Assembly: GCA_963741305.1 (NCBI GenBank)
Contig: CAVUHL010000003.1
Location: 1,240,001 to 1,304,000 of the forward strand
Origin: DATMER01 sp963741305
GTDB lineage: Bacteria; Acidobacteriota; Thermoanaerobaculia; Multivoradales; UBA5704
Length of the DNA: 64,000 bases
Direction: 5' to 3'
Positions 7,683 through 17,192 of the stretch are shown here, piece by piece; the stretch's first letter is position 1, and each line of letters begins with the position of its first letter. The position numbers were made by a program, and so were the translations under genes. The notes beneath the pieces were generated by a model, which was not told where the DNA came from, did not search any database, and saw only the letters and a list, made by a program, of their open reading frames with translations.

Positions 7683-8716
7683 GAGCGCGAGTCTATCGCC
7701 GATTCCAGGAGCCTTTGCCCGTCGGAGGAGGCAAGCTCGTCGAGGCGGAGAGAGGCGAGCGCCGTCAGCATCCGCGCACGGTCTTCCAGGGTTTCGGGCC
7801 GGAATGCCTCCAGGTTGAGGGCCGCCGACCGGATCAGCTCGTGCAGGGCCAGAAAGGCTTCGTCGGAGAGATCGCCGCGGTAGAGGTCGAGCCGCCCTCC
7901 CGGACGGTAGCGGGCAGGGTCCTCCAATCCAAGGAAGCGCAGGAACCAGTCGGCGCGGAAGCGTCCGGTCGCGGCGACCAGGCCGGCCCAGTCGGCCATC
8001 AGCTCGTCGTGGGCGTGGTTGCGCATGGAGCCGAACAGGCGGCGGGTGAAGTAGTGGGCGCACTCGTGGTCCCGGCGGATCGCGAGCGAGACCTCTTTCC
8101 ATTCTTCCTCGCCGAGGCCCAGGTCGGCCGCGGGCACGGCGCTGTAGGGGCCGTCGCTCAGCAGGATGAAGCGGTCCTGGTAGAGCTCCTTGGGGGTGGT
8201 CCCCGTCACTTCTTCGCCGCGGCTCCGCAGCTCGCGGATGCGTGCCCAGTTGTTGAAGCCGCCGACCATGAGGGCTCCCTGCGAGTCGGGAATGGGAGCG
8301 GGCTCGTTCCGCTTCCCCAGGGCGCGGACCAGGGCCACGAATTCCTCCCGGCCGCGCACGAGAAGCACGGGGATGCGGCCGGCGGGGCTCGGATGGATCT
8401 CCAGCTCGATCGCGTCCGGCCGCTCCAATTCCAGGCCGGTGGCTCCCTCCAGCCCCCCCGCAGGCACCCCCTTTAGTGTGGCTGCGCGGTAGTCCCCGGT
8501 CTGGCTGATCCCTTCGCGGATGGGGAAGCGGAGCTGGGGCAGGTGCTTGGCAAGGACCGCGAAGGCCCCCTGCTGGCGGGCTTCTTCCGCCCAGCCTTCC
8601 CAGACCTCGACGAAAGGCTCGTCGGGGAGGGGGAGGACGGTACCGGGGCCGAGCGCGCCGAGGTCGAAGGCGGTCTCCAGGTAGCGGCCGAGCTCGGCTT
8701 GAATCCGCCTGTCCAT
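7679..8716 (-). CDS. HExxH-containing putative metalloprotein
   Basis: A 345-residue protein with no signal peptide. It contains DHECAHYFTRRLFGSMRN, where HECAH is a HExxH zinc motif, followed about 15 residues later by HDELMADWAGL, whose Glu or Asp could be the third metal ligand as in gluzincin-type peptidases. This suggests a zinc peptidase or a domesticated relative; the family itself is not one I can name. It starts 28 bp from the divergent TolC gene and overlaps the EreA/ChaN-like gene by four bases. Its place beside a peptide-export operon makes a role in peptide handling possible, by inference only. Confidence 0.65.
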   Translation of the reverse strand: MDRRIQAELGRYLETAFDLGALGPGTVLPLPDEPFVEVWEGWAEEARQQGAFAVLAKHLPQLRFPIREGISQTGDYRAATLKGVPAGGLEGATGLELERPDAIELEIHPSPAGRIPVLLVRGREEFVALVRALGKRNEPAPIPDSQGALMVGGFNNWARIRELRSRGEEVTGTTPKELYQDRFILLSDGPYSAVPAADLGLGEEEWKEVSLAIRRDHECAHYFTRRLFGSMRNHAHDELMADWAGLVAATGRFRADWFLRFLGLEDPARYRPGGRLDLYRGDLSDEAFLALHELIRSAALNLEAFRPETLEDRARMLTALASLRLDELASSDGQRLLESAIDSRS

Positions 8717-8744
8717 GGGTGTAGCCTAGCGGAGCTGTATCAAA

Positions 8745-10331
8745 GTGAGCACGGAAAAACGAACATGGACCGGTGACCTCCTGCGCTTCTGTGCCTTTCT
8801 CGCGCTGTTGCTCTGTCTCCCCACGGCATTGAATGGACAGGAGCAGCCCCGGCCAGAGGGGCTGAGCCTCGCGGAGGCGGTCCGGCTCACCCTGGAGAGC
8901 GATCCCAACCTGCGCCTGCAGGAGGCCCGCCTGCGCTCGTTCCAGGGCATTCTGCTCAGCAGCCGGGGCATCTTCGATCCGGTGGTCAGCTCCAGCCTTA
9001 CCGAGACGGAGACGGACGTGCCGGTGTCGGCGGCCGAGAGCTCGAGCCAGGCGGTCATCGGCAATTCCTATGGCATCACGAAGCGCTTCCGCACCGGGCT
9101 GTCGATCGAGCCCGAGATGGAGCTGCTGCGCACGGACCCGGGCGGCGGTGGTGCCGTCAACGTCGGGACTTTCGCTTTCACCGTCCGCCAGCCGCTGCTG
9201 CGCGGGCGCGGCCGGAGGGCCACGGCCGCCCCTGAGCGGTCCGCCGAGCGCCAGGTCGCGGCGGGAGAGCTCGACGTCCGGCAGGTGACGGCCGAGCGCG
9301 TCCTCTTCGTGGGCTCCCAGTACTGGCTGGCCCGGGCGGCGGCGCTCAACCTCGAGGTGTTGCGCGAGACCGAGGCGCGCTCCCGCGAACTGCTGGAGAC
9401 CACACGCAAGCTGATCGAGGCGGATGTGACGCCCGCGGCCGAGCTGGTGCAGGTGGAGGCGAACCTCGTCTTTTCGGAGACGGCCCGCATCGGCGGTGAG
9501 CGGGAGCTGTTCGCGGCGCGGCAGGACCTGGGCCGGGAGATCGGCTTGGACCGCGCTGCCATCGCCGCCCTGCCGATCCCCTCCGACCCCTTTCCGGCCG
9601 TGCCGGCGTCCGCCCTGCCGAAGCCTGAGGACGAGGAACGTTTCGTGACCGCCGCGCTGAGGCGCCGTGCCGATCTCCTGGCCGCGCGCGAGCGCCGGGA
9701 TGCCGCCGAGATCCTCCGGCGCGCCGCCGACGTCGGCCTGAAGCCGCAGCTCGACCTCGTGCTCACCCCGAGCTACACGGGCCTGGTCGAGGGGACCGAC
9801 CCCGGCAGCTTCTTCTCCCCTCTCTACCGCAACGTGCCGGGCGCCAACGCAGCGTTCAGCCTCAGCCTCTCCTGGCCGACGGCGAACAGCCGGGCGCGCG
9901 GAGACTTGGCGCAGATCCAATCAGCCTTCGAGCAGAGCGTCCTGGTGGAGGACCTGGTGGCGCGGCAGGTCGCGGCGGACGTCCCCACGGCCCTGGACGC
10001 TGTGACCCGCAGCGCGGAGCAGCTCGACCGGGCGGCCCTGGCCGTGCGGCTCTTCGAGCGGGCGCTGGTGAACGAGGAGAAGAAGCTGCGGGGCGGCACC
10101 TCGACGCTGATCGACGTGATCTCGCAGCGCGATCGCCTCACGGCTGCCCGGCAGGCGGAGGTCTCGGCCCAGCTCTCCCTCGCCCTGGCGTTGCTGGAGC
10201 TCCGTTTCGAGACCGGCACGATCCTGCCGGAGGGGCAGGCGGGTGTCGATCCCGGGCTTCTCACCACCGTGCCGTTGCAGGGGCCGTTGCAGGGGCGATT
10301 GCAGGGGCGATTGCAGGGGGAAGTTCCATGA
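8745..10331 (+). CDS. TolC-family outer membrane efflux protein
   Basis: A 528-residue protein starting at GTG (8745); no better in-frame start exists. After a signal-like hydrophobic stretch (FCAFLALLLCLPTAL), two long helical repeats typical of outer membrane factors follow, with the usual opening LSLAEAVRLTLESDPNLRLQEARL and the mirrored late segment ALVNEEKKLRGGTSTLIDVISQ (given here as two motifs, LVNEEKKLRGG and TSTLIDVI). It would form the outer membrane channel for the HlyD/ABC proteins that follow. The stop overlaps the next ATG (ATGA). The C-terminus is encoded by a 12-bp tandem repeat (10272-10320) giving repeated PLQG/RLQG. First gene of the export operon. Confidence 0.9.
   Translation: MSTEKRTWTGDLLRFCAFLALLLCLPTALNGQEQPRPEGLSLAEAVRLTLESDPNLRLQEARLRSFQGILLSSRGIFDPVVSSSLTETETDVPVSAAESSSQAVIGNSYGITKRFRTGLSIEPEMELLRTDPGGGGAVNVGTFAFTVRQPLLRGRGRRATAAPERSAERQVAAGELDVRQVTAERVLFVGSQYWLARAAALNLEVLRETEARSRELLETTRKLIEADVTPAAELVQVEANLVFSETARIGGERELFAARQDLGREIGLDRAAIAALPIPSDPFPAVPASALPKPEDEERFVTAALRRRADLLAARERRDAAEILRRAADVGLKPQLDLVLTPSYTGLVEGTDPGSFFSPLYRNVPGANAAFSLSLSWPTANSRARGDLAQIQSAFEQSVLVEDLVARQVAADVPTALDAVTRSAEQLDRAALAVRLFERALVNEEKKLRGGTSTLIDVISQRDRLTAARQAEVSAQLSLALALLELRFETGTILPEGQAGVDPGLLTTVPLQGPLQGRLQGRLQGEVP
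10272..10320 (+). repeat. 12-bp tandem repeat at 3' end of the TolC gene
   Basis: Four imperfect copies of a unit like CCGTTGCAGGGG / CGATTGCAGGGG, encoding PLQG, PLQG, RLQG, RLQG at the very C-terminus. The copy number could vary without changing the frame. Confidence 0.75.
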
Positions 10332-11569
10332 TCTTCCGCAAGGTGGCGCTCGAGCGCCTCTCGTCGCCCGAGCAGCTCGACCAGCTCATGCAGGTGACGA
10401 GCCCGCGCGGCTGGCTGGCCCTGGGCGCCTTCGGCGCGCTGCTCCTCACCGCGCTCGGCTGGGCGGTGCTCGGCTCGATCCCCACGGACGCCACCGGCGA
10501 AGGGATCCTGCTGCGCCAGGGCGGCGTCTCCAACCTGGTCGCGGCCGAGGCCGGCCAGGTGGAGGAGCTGCTCGTCTCCGTGGGCGATGTGATCGAAAAG
10601 GGGCAGGTGGTGGCCCGCGTCCGCCAGGAGGAGCTGCTGCGGCAGATCCAGGACACCCGCGACAAGCTTGCCGGCGTGCGGTCGGAGTACCAGGACCTGC
10701 TGCGCTACGCCGGGGAGCAGGAGCGCCTGCGCGACCGCGGCCTCGCCCAGCAGAGGTCCAACCTGGAGCAGACCATCGGGGCCGTGCAGCGGGAGGTCGA
10801 GCTGGCGCGCGAGCGCGTGGCCGCCGACCGCGATCTGCTCAAGGACGGCCTGGTGACCAAGCAGACCTTTCTGGCCTCGGAGCAGCGCCTCAACGATGCG
10901 CAGGACCGGCTCGCCGGCGCGCGGCTCGACTTGAACGGGCTCGAGCTGAAGCGCCTGGACGCGGAGCAGCAGGTCGGCCAGCAGCTCGAGGCGCGCCAGA
11001 AGGAGATCCGCGGGCTGGAGCTGGAGCTGCGCGAGCGACAGGCCCGACTCACCGAGACCGCCCGCGTGGTGGCGCCCCGCGGCGGAAGGGTGCTGGAGGT
11101 GCTGGTCGACCGCGGCGACGTGGTCTCCCCGGGGACGCCCATCCTCAACCTGGAGGTGGTCTCGCAGGATCTGGTGGCGGTGCTCTTCGTGCCGGCGTCT
11201 TCGGGCAAACGGGTGCGGCCGGGCATGCGGGTGCGGGTCTCGCCGGGCACGGTCAAGCGCGAGGAGTACGGCTCGCTGCTCGGCAAGGTGGTCTGGGCCG
11301 CCGAGTTCCCGTCCACCTCCCGCGGCATGGTGCGCGTGCTCGGCAACGAGGCCCTGGTCGAAAGGCTGATGAAGGAGGGGCCGCCCATCCAGGTCAACGT
11401 CGCCCTGGAGAGGGACGCTTCGACTCCGACCGGCTACCGCTGGTCGTCCTCGACCGGGCCGAGCGTCGAGATCACCAGCGGCACGCTCGCCAGCGGCAGC
11501 GTCGTCATCCGGCAGGAGCGGCCGATCCATCTCATCATCCCCAAGGTGCGGGAGAAGCTGGGGCTCTGA
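10328..11569 (+). CDS. HlyD-type periplasmic adaptor of the peptide exporter (NHLM-type)
   Basis: A 413-residue membrane-fusion protein: one membrane helix near residues 26-48, a lipoyl-like half-motif (VGDVIEKGQVVARV), a long coiled coil (about residues 95-235, rich in Glu, Arg and Gln) and a second lipoyl half (APRGGRVLEVLVDRGDVV). This is the HlyD architecture; the neighbouring ABC genes make it the NHLM/NHLP bacteriocin-system adaptor. It should link the inner-membrane ABC proteins to the TolC channel. It overlaps the TolC stop by four bases and is followed by the ABC gene after 2 bp, so the operon is tightly coupled. Confidence 0.88.
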   Translation: MIFRKVALERLSSPEQLDQLMQVTSPRGWLALGAFGALLLTALGWAVLGSIPTDATGEGILLRQGGVSNLVAAEAGQVEELLVSVGDVIEKGQVVARVRQEELLRQIQDTRDKLAGVRSEYQDLLRYAGEQERLRDRGLAQQRSNLEQTIGAVQREVELARERVAADRDLLKDGLVTKQTFLASEQRLNDAQDRLAGARLDLNGLELKRLDAEQQVGQQLEARQKEIRGLELELRERQARLTETARVVAPRGGRVLEVLVDRGDVVSPGTPILNLEVVSQDLVAVLFVPASSGKRVRPGMRVRVSPGTVKREEYGSLLGKVVWAAEFPSTSRGMVRVLGNEALVERLMKEGPPIQVNVALERDASTPTGYRWSSSTGPSVEITSGTLASGSVVIRQERPIHLIIPKVREKLGL

Positions 11570-11571
11570 GG

Positions 11572-13743
11572 ATGTTCCGTCTCGCCTCGAAAGCGGTGCG
11601 CAGCCCGACCGTCCTCCAGATGGAGGCGGTGGAGTGCGGGGCCGCGGCCCTGGCCATCGTCCTCGCCCACCATGGCCGCTGGGTGCCCCTGGAGGAGCTG
11701 CGCATCGCCTGCGGTGTGTCGCGCGACGGCAGCAAGGCGAGCAACATGGTCAAGGCGGCGCGCCGCTACGGCCTGGAGGCGAAAGGGTTCAAGCAGGAGC
11801 CGCAGACCCTGCGCAGCATCCAATTGCCGGCGATCCTGCACTGGAACTTCAACCATTTCGTGGTGCTCGACGGCTTCCACAAGGGGCAGGTGCGGCTGAA
11901 CGATCCGGCCATCGGTCCGCGGGTGGTGACGGAGGAGGAGCTGGATCAGGCGTTCACCGGCGTGGTGCTGACGTTCAAGCCCGGGCCGGAGTTCGAGCGC
12001 AAGGGCCAGCCCCCCCGGCTCCTCCCGGCCTTGCGGCAGCGGCTGGCCGGTTCAGGGGCGGGGCTCCTCTTCGTCCTGCTGGCCGGCCTCGCGCTGGTGA
12101 TCCCCGGCCTCGCCGTGCCCGTGTTTTCCAAGGTCTTCGTGGACAGCGTGCTCCTGGAAGGCCGGCAGGACTGGCTGCGGCCCCTGCTGATCGCCATGGG
12201 CCTGACCGCCCTGGTGCTGGGCGGGCTCACCTGGCTGCAGCAGACGTACCTCCTGCGGCTGGAGACGCGCATGGCGGTCTCGGCGTCGAGCCGTTTCCTC
12301 TGGCATGTGCTGCGCCTGCCCGTCGAGTTCTTCTCGCAGCGCTACGCCGGGGACGTCAGCGCCCGGGTCGGGATCAACGACCGTGTCGCGCAGCTCCTCT
12401 CCCGCGATCTGGCGACCAACGTCCTCGGCGCGCTCATGGCCGTCTTCTTCGCCGCGGTCCTTTTCCGCTACGACCCCGGGCTCACCGCCATCGGGCTCGC
12501 CATGGCCCTGCTCAACGTCGCCGCCCTGCAGTTCGTCTCGCGCAAGCGGGTGGACGGCAGCCGGCGCTTCCTCCAGGAGGAGGGGAAGATGGTCGGCACG
12601 GCCCTGGGCGGGCTGCAGACGATCGAGACCCTGAAGGCCACGGGCAGCGAGTCGGACCTGTTCGTGCGCTGGGCGGGCTACCAGGCCAAGGTGGTCAACA
12701 GCCGGCAGGAGCTGGAGCGCTACACGCAGATCCTCGACGCGGTGCCGCCGCTCCTCGGCGCTATCAATACGGCGCTGATCCTCGGCATCGGTGGGCTCAA
12801 GGTGATCGACGGCACGCTCAGCGTGGGCGGGCTCCTGGCCTTCCAGCTCCTCATGGCGAGCTTCATGGGGCCGATCAACCGGCTGGTCAGCCTGGGCGGG
12901 CGGCTGCAGATGGTCGAGGGAGACATGAACCGGCTCGACGACGTGCTCCGCTACCCGGTGGACGAGGGCGCAGGGCTCGCCGCGGAGGATCGGGAAGTGA
13001 TACCGGCCGGCGAGCCGGTCAAGCTTTCGGGTCACCTGGAGCTGCGCGGCGTCACCTTCGGCTACAGCCGGCTCGATCCGCCGCTGATCGACGGGTTGAG
13101 CCTGACCGTCAGGCCCGGTGCGCGCATCGCGCTGGTGGGCGCCTCGGGAAGCGGCAAGTCGACGATCGCGCGGCTGGTCACCGGCCTGCACAAGCCCTGG
13201 TCCGGGGAGGTGCTGCTCGACGGCCGGACCCGATTGGAAATCCCGCCGCGGGTGCTCGCCAACTCGCTCGCCGCGGTCGACCAGGACATCTTCCTCTTCG
13301 AGGGCAGCGTGCGCGAGAACCTCACGCTGTGGGATGCGACGGTCCCGCTGCCCGAGGTGGTCGGCGCCGCCCGGGATGCGAGCATCCATGAAGAGATCGC
13401 CTCGCGGCCGGGCGGCTACGACAGCCCGGTGGAGGAGGGTGGCACCAATTGGAGCGGCGGCCAGCGGCAGCGGCTGGAGATCGCCCGCGCCCTGGTCGGC
13501 CGGCCGTCGATCCTGATCCTCGACGAGGCCACGAGCGCGCTCGATCCCACCACGGAGCAGCTCATCGACGCGGCCCTGCGCCGCCGCGGCTGCACCTGCG
13601 TGATCGTCGCGCACCGCCTGAGCACCATCCGCGACGCAGACGAGATCCTCGTGCTGGAGCGGGGCAAGGTCGTGCAGCGCGGGACCCACGAGGAGCTGAG
13701 GGGGGTCGAAGGCCCCTACGCCCGGCTCATCGAGGCGGAGTGA
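11572..13743 (+). CDS. NHLM-type C39 peptidase/permease/ATPase for leader cleavage and export
   Basis: A 723-residue three-domain transporter. Residues 1-140 are a C39 peptidase with the expected triad: Cys22 (QMEAVECGAAAL), His95 (NHFVVLDG) and Asp111 (LNDP). Membrane helices span about 165-440. The ATPase has Walker A GASGSGKST near 523, signature WSGGQRQRL near 627 and Walker B LILDEATSALD near 647. C39 peptidases cut after double-glycine leaders, which matches the GG ends of the three precursor peptides in this window (22474, 27949 and 35432 loci). The ATG at 11572, 2 bp after the HlyD stop, fits the domain start. The frame is open further upstream, but that part is antisense-like and rejected. 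Confidence 0.93.
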   Translation: MFRLASKAVRSPTVLQMEAVECGAAALAIVLAHHGRWVPLEELRIACGVSRDGSKASNMVKAARRYGLEAKGFKQEPQTLRSIQLPAILHWNFNHFVVLDGFHKGQVRLNDPAIGPRVVTEEELDQAFTGVVLTFKPGPEFERKGQPPRLLPALRQRLAGSGAGLLFVLLAGLALVIPGLAVPVFSKVFVDSVLLEGRQDWLRPLLIAMGLTALVLGGLTWLQQTYLLRLETRMAVSASSRFLWHVLRLPVEFFSQRYAGDVSARVGINDRVAQLLSRDLATNVLGALMAVFFAAVLFRYDPGLTAIGLAMALLNVAALQFVSRKRVDGSRRFLQEEGKMVGTALGGLQTIETLKATGSESDLFVRWAGYQAKVVNSRQELERYTQILDAVPPLLGAINTALILGIGGLKVIDGTLSVGGLLAFQLLMASFMGPINRLVSLGGRLQMVEGDMNRLDDVLRYPVDEGAGLAAEDREVIPAGEPVKLSGHLELRGVTFGYSRLDPPLIDGLSLTVRPGARIALVGASGSGKSTIARLVTGLHKPWSGEVLLDGRTRLEIPPRVLANSLAAVDQDIFLFEGSVRENLTLWDATVPLPEVVGAARDASIHEEIASRPGGYDSPVEEGGTNWSGGQRQRLEIARALVGRPSILILDEATSALDPTTEQLIDAALRRRGCTCVIVAHRLSTIRDADEILVLERGKVVQRGTHEELRGVEGPYARLIEAE

Positions 13744-13750
13744 CGCGGGC

Positions 13751-16615
13751 ATGGCGGCAAACGGCGAAGAGGTCCGTCTCGGGGGCAACGCGCCGCTGGC
13801 CCTGGATTCCGCCAGCGCGGTCTGGCTCGTGGAGGAGGGGACGGTCGACGTCTTCGCCGTGCTCCGGGATGGGACCGGGTCGAGGACGCACCTCTGCACC
13901 GTGGGGCAGGGAAAGGCCCTCTGCGAGGCGCCTCTGGACGGCTCGCGCCTCGGCCTCCTGGCGGTGGGGCACACGGGGACGCGGCTGCGCCGCCTCGACG
14001 CCGGCGATCCCGGGATGGAGGCCGATCTCGCCGCTCATGTCGACGGCTGGCTCCAGGGGCTTCTCGGAGGGAGTCACCGCCCCGCCGCCCCGAAGCTCTT
14101 CGAAGAGCTCCGTCCCGGGTCCGAGACCCTGCTGGCCGAAGCCGGCCGGGCGGCCCGCCCGCGAGAGGGGGTCGCCTGGGTGCGCCATCTGGAAGGGGAG
14201 TCCCGCCTGTTGGGGGAAGAGATCCTGGCCGTCCGCGACGGCTGCCTCCTGCCCGTGCCCGAGGGGCTCTGGCTTATCAGCGCGGGCGAGGCCCGGATCG
14301 TCGCGTCCTCCACCGGCGACCTGCTGCGGCAGGGAGGGCTCTGGGAAGGTCTGGCGCTCTTCCACGGGCTCTGCCTCGGCTACGTCGCTCTCCAGCTCGA
14401 ACGCAGCGAGCAGCAGGAGCGCCAGCGCCTCGGCCGCAAGGCGGACCTCGACCGCGCAACCCTGCACGGGGCCTATGCGCGGCTCGCCTCCGTGCTCCGG
14501 CCGCAGGGAGCGGGAGGGCCGGTGCTGGAGGAGACCTCCGACCCTCTCCTCGCAGCCTGCCGCCTGGCCGGGGAGGCCCAGGGGATCGTCATCCGTGCCC
14601 AGCCCGAAGCGCAGGCCGGAGCCCGCCAGGGAGACCTCCTGACCCGAATCTGCGAGGCCTCGCGGGTGCGCGCCCGGCGGGTGATCCTGCGCGACGACTG
14701 GTGGCGCCGGGACAACGGCCCGCTCGTGGCCTTCCGCACGCTGGACGCAGACCGCAAGGTCCAGCGCCCGGTGGCTTTGCTCCCGGTCTCGGCCCACGCC
14801 TACGAGATGGTCGATCCCGTCGAACGGACGCGGACGCCGGTCGGCGAGGCCGTCTCCGAGACCCTGAGCGGCGAGGGCTACATGCTCTACCCGCCGCTGC
14901 CGGAGCGGAGCGTGGGCAAGGCGGACCTCCTGCGCATGGCTTTCCGCAGCCGGCTGCGCGACGATTTCGCCACCATCCTCCTCATGGGGGTCTGCGGCGG
15001 GCTCCTCGGTCTGTTCATCCCCATCCTGACGGGGCAGGTCTTCGGCTACGTCATCCCCAGTGCCGAGCGCAGCCAATTGGCGCAGATCGCCCTGGCGCTG
15101 ATCGTGGCGGCGCTGGCCTCGTCGGCCTTCCAGGTGACCCGCAGCATCGCGGTCCTGCGGCTCGGCGGCAAGATGGACGGGACGCTGCAGTCCGCGGTCT
15201 GGGACCGCCTGCTCTCCCTGCCGGCCTCCTTCTTCCGGCGCTACACGGTGGGCGATCTGGCCAACCGGTCCATGGGCATCGACGCCATCCGCAACCTGCT
15301 CATGGGCAACGTGCTGACGACGATCCTGGCAGTGATCTTCTCCGTGTTCAGCTTCGCGCTGCTCTTCTACTACAGCTGGCGGCTGGCCCTGGTGGCGACG
15401 GCCCTGGTCGTGGTGCTGGCCGGGGTCGCGGCAGGCCTCGCTTGGCTACAGCTCCGGCACCAGCGCGATCTGCAGCGCCTGCAAGGCCGCATGTCGGGCC
15501 TGCTCTTCGGCCTGATGCACGGCGTGGCCAAGCTGCGGGTGGCGGGGGCCGAGGCGCGGGCCTATGCGCGCTGGGCCGAGGGGTTCGCGGAGCAGCGCCT
15601 CAAGGCGTTCTCGGCCCAGCGCGCGGCCAACGCCCAGACCGCCTTCAGCGCCGTCTACGGCGTGCTCGCCTCCCTGGTGATCTTCGGCGTGGCCGGCTTC
15701 TCCCCTGCCTCGGCCCTCCCGCTGGGCGACCTCCTCGCCTTCTACGCCGCCTTCGGCCAGTTCCTGGCCTCGACGCTCGCCATGGTGGGCGTCCTGTCGA
15801 GCCTCCTCGTGCTGGTGCCGCTCTACGAGCGGCTCTCGCCGATCCTGGAAGCGGTGCCGGAGGTCGACGAGTCCAAGACCGAGCCGGGCGAGCTGGCGGG
15901 CGACATCGAGTTCAGCCATGTCTCGTTCCGCTACCAGGCGGACGGTCCGCTCATCCTGGACGACGTCTCCTTCCGGGCGCGGCCGGGGGAGTTCATCGCC
16001 CTGGTCGGCCCTTCGGGGGCAGGCAAGTCGACCTGCCTGCGCCTGATCCTCGGCTTCGAGAAGCCGGTCTCGGGATCGATCTACTTCGACGGCCAGGACC
16101 TGGCGTCGCTGGCGGTCCGGTCGGTCCGGCGCCAGATCGGGGTGGTCCTGCAGAGCGGCCGGCCGATGGCGGGAAGCATCTTCTCGAACATCCTCGGCAG
16201 CGCACGTCTCGGCATCGAGGACGCCTGGGAAGCGGCGCGCATGGCCGGGCTGGAGGACGACATCAAGGCCATGCCCATGGGCATGCACACGGTGATCGGC
16301 GAGGGCGCGCAGACCTTTTCGGGCGGCCAGAAGCAGCGCATCCTGATCGCGCGAGCCGTCGTCAACCGGCCGCGGATCGTCCTCTTCGACGAGGCCACGA
16401 GCTCGCTCGACAACCGCACCCAGGACGTCGTGAGCAAGAGCCTGGAGCGCCTCAAGGCCACCCGCATCGTCATCGCGCACCGTCTGAGCACCATCCAGAA
16501 CGCCGACCGGATCTACGTTTTCGAAGGGGGAAGGGTGGTGGAGGAGGGCACCTTCTCCGAGCTGATCGAGCGGCGCGGCGCCTTCGCCCGTCTCGCCGAG
16601 CGGCAGATGATTTAG
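13751..16615 (+). CDS. NHLM-type second ABC permease/ATPase of the peptide exporter
   Basis: A 954-residue protein with a long N-terminal region (about 1-390) lacking peptidase residues, then membrane helices (about 405-700) and an ATPase with Walker A GPSGAGKST near 752, signature FSGGQKQRI near 856 and Walker B VLFDEATSSLD. This matches the second ABC protein of NHLM bacteriocin systems, which has a non-peptidase N-terminal domain. It presumably pairs with the C39-ABC protein immediately upstream (7-bp gap) as a heterodimer. The N-terminal region starts like a small sensory/cNMP-fold domain, but I see no diagnostic motif in it. Confidence 0.9.
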   Translation: MAANGEEVRLGGNAPLALDSASAVWLVEEGTVDVFAVLRDGTGSRTHLCTVGQGKALCEAPLDGSRLGLLAVGHTGTRLRRLDAGDPGMEADLAAHVDGWLQGLLGGSHRPAAPKLFEELRPGSETLLAEAGRAARPREGVAWVRHLEGESRLLGEEILAVRDGCLLPVPEGLWLISAGEARIVASSTGDLLRQGGLWEGLALFHGLCLGYVALQLERSEQQERQRLGRKADLDRATLHGAYARLASVLRPQGAGGPVLEETSDPLLAACRLAGEAQGIVIRAQPEAQAGARQGDLLTRICEASRVRARRVILRDDWWRRDNGPLVAFRTLDADRKVQRPVALLPVSAHAYEMVDPVERTRTPVGEAVSETLSGEGYMLYPPLPERSVGKADLLRMAFRSRLRDDFATILLMGVCGGLLGLFIPILTGQVFGYVIPSAERSQLAQIALALIVAALASSAFQVTRSIAVLRLGGKMDGTLQSAVWDRLLSLPASFFRRYTVGDLANRSMGIDAIRNLLMGNVLTTILAVIFSVFSFALLFYYSWRLALVATALVVVLAGVAAGLAWLQLRHQRDLQRLQGRMSGLLFGLMHGVAKLRVAGAEARAYARWAEGFAEQRLKAFSAQRAANAQTAFSAVYGVLASLVIFGVAGFSPASALPLGDLLAFYAAFGQFLASTLAMVGVLSSLLVLVPLYERLSPILEAVPEVDESKTEPGELAGDIEFSHVSFRYQADGPLILDDVSFRARPGEFIALVGPSGAGKSTCLRLILGFEKPVSGSIYFDGQDLASLAVRSVRRQIGVVLQSGRPMAGSIFSNILGSARLGIEDAWEAARMAGLEDDIKAMPMGMHTVIGEGAQTFSGGQKQRILIARAVVNRPRIVLFDEATSSLDNRTQDVVSKSLERLKATRIVIAHRLSTIQNADRIYVFEGGRVVEEGTFSELIERRGAFARLAERQMI

Positions 16616-16638
16616 GGAGCGACCATCAGGAAAAAGCC

Positions 16639-17187
16639 ATGAGAAAAGTCCTGTTCCTTTTCGGCCAGCTGAGCGACGACGATCTCGAGTGGATGCTGAG
16701 AGCCGGCCACAAGCGCTCCATCCAGCAGGACGACGTCCTGATCCGCCAGGGCGTGCCGGTCGAGGACGTCTTCATCCTCCTGGAAGGGAAGCTGGCCGTC
16801 TGGCTGACCTTCCGGCGAGGCCCGGAGCGGGAGATCGCCCGTCTCCAGGCCGGTGAGATCGTGGGAGAGATGTCCTTCGTGGACGCCCGTCCGCCGTCCG
16901 CGACGGTGAAGGCCCTGGAGGACTGCACGGTCTTCGGTATTTCCAAGGCGGTCCTGAGCGCCAAGCTCGCCGCAGACCAGGGCTTCGCCGCCCGCTTCTA
17001 CCGGGCGTTGGCGATCTATCTCTCCACGACGGTTCGCGAGCGCCACAGGGCGCTCGGGTATGGAAGCGAGGAAGACCTGGAGGGTATGGAGGGCGAGGCC
17101 GACGAGCTCGACGGCAACGTCCTCGACGGGGTCTACCTGGCGGGGGAGCGGTTCGACCGGATGATCAAGCGTGTGATGGTGGGCTGA
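16639..17187 (+). CDS. cyclic-nucleotide-binding-domain protein in the export operon
   Basis: A 182-residue protein with one cNMP-binding fold: LIRQGVPVEDVFILLEGKL, then REIARLQAGEIVGEMSFVDARPPSATVKAL, in which GEMSFVD...PPSATV is the phosphate-binding cassette region (the Arg that usually contacts the phosphate appears in DARPP). There is no DNA-binding helix-turn-helix, so it is not a CRP-type repressor or activator by itself. Last gene of the export operon, 23 bp after the second ABC gene. It may sense cyclic nucleotide made by the cyclase at 31151-34456. A decayed relative lies at 24330-24578. It ends 5 bp from the convergent SGNH gene. Confidence 0.85.
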   Translation: MRKVLFLFGQLSDDDLEWMLRAGHKRSIQQDDVLIRQGVPVEDVFILLEGKLAVWLTFRRGPEREIARLQAGEIVGEMSFVDARPPSATVKALEDCTVFGISKAVLSAKLAADQGFAARFYRALAIYLSTTVRERHRALGYGSEEDLEGMEGEADELDGNVLDGVYLAGERFDRMIKRVMVG

Positions 17188-17192
17188 GGCGG

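Noticed and set aside
7683..9920. Long minus-strand open frame continuing upstream of the EreA/ChaN-like gene
   Set aside because: It is antisense to the TolC gene and overlaps the HExxH gene; it has no family content. The signal peptide at 7682 marks the true start.
10243..11571. Plus-strand frame fused upstream of the C39-ABC protein
   Set aside because: It runs across the HlyD gene in another frame and is Arg/Gly/Ala-rich low-complexity shadow sequence; the C39 domain begins at 11572.
14701..16638. Plus-strand frame upstream of the cNMP gene
   Set aside because: It overlaps the second ABC gene out of frame; the conserved fold begins at 16639.
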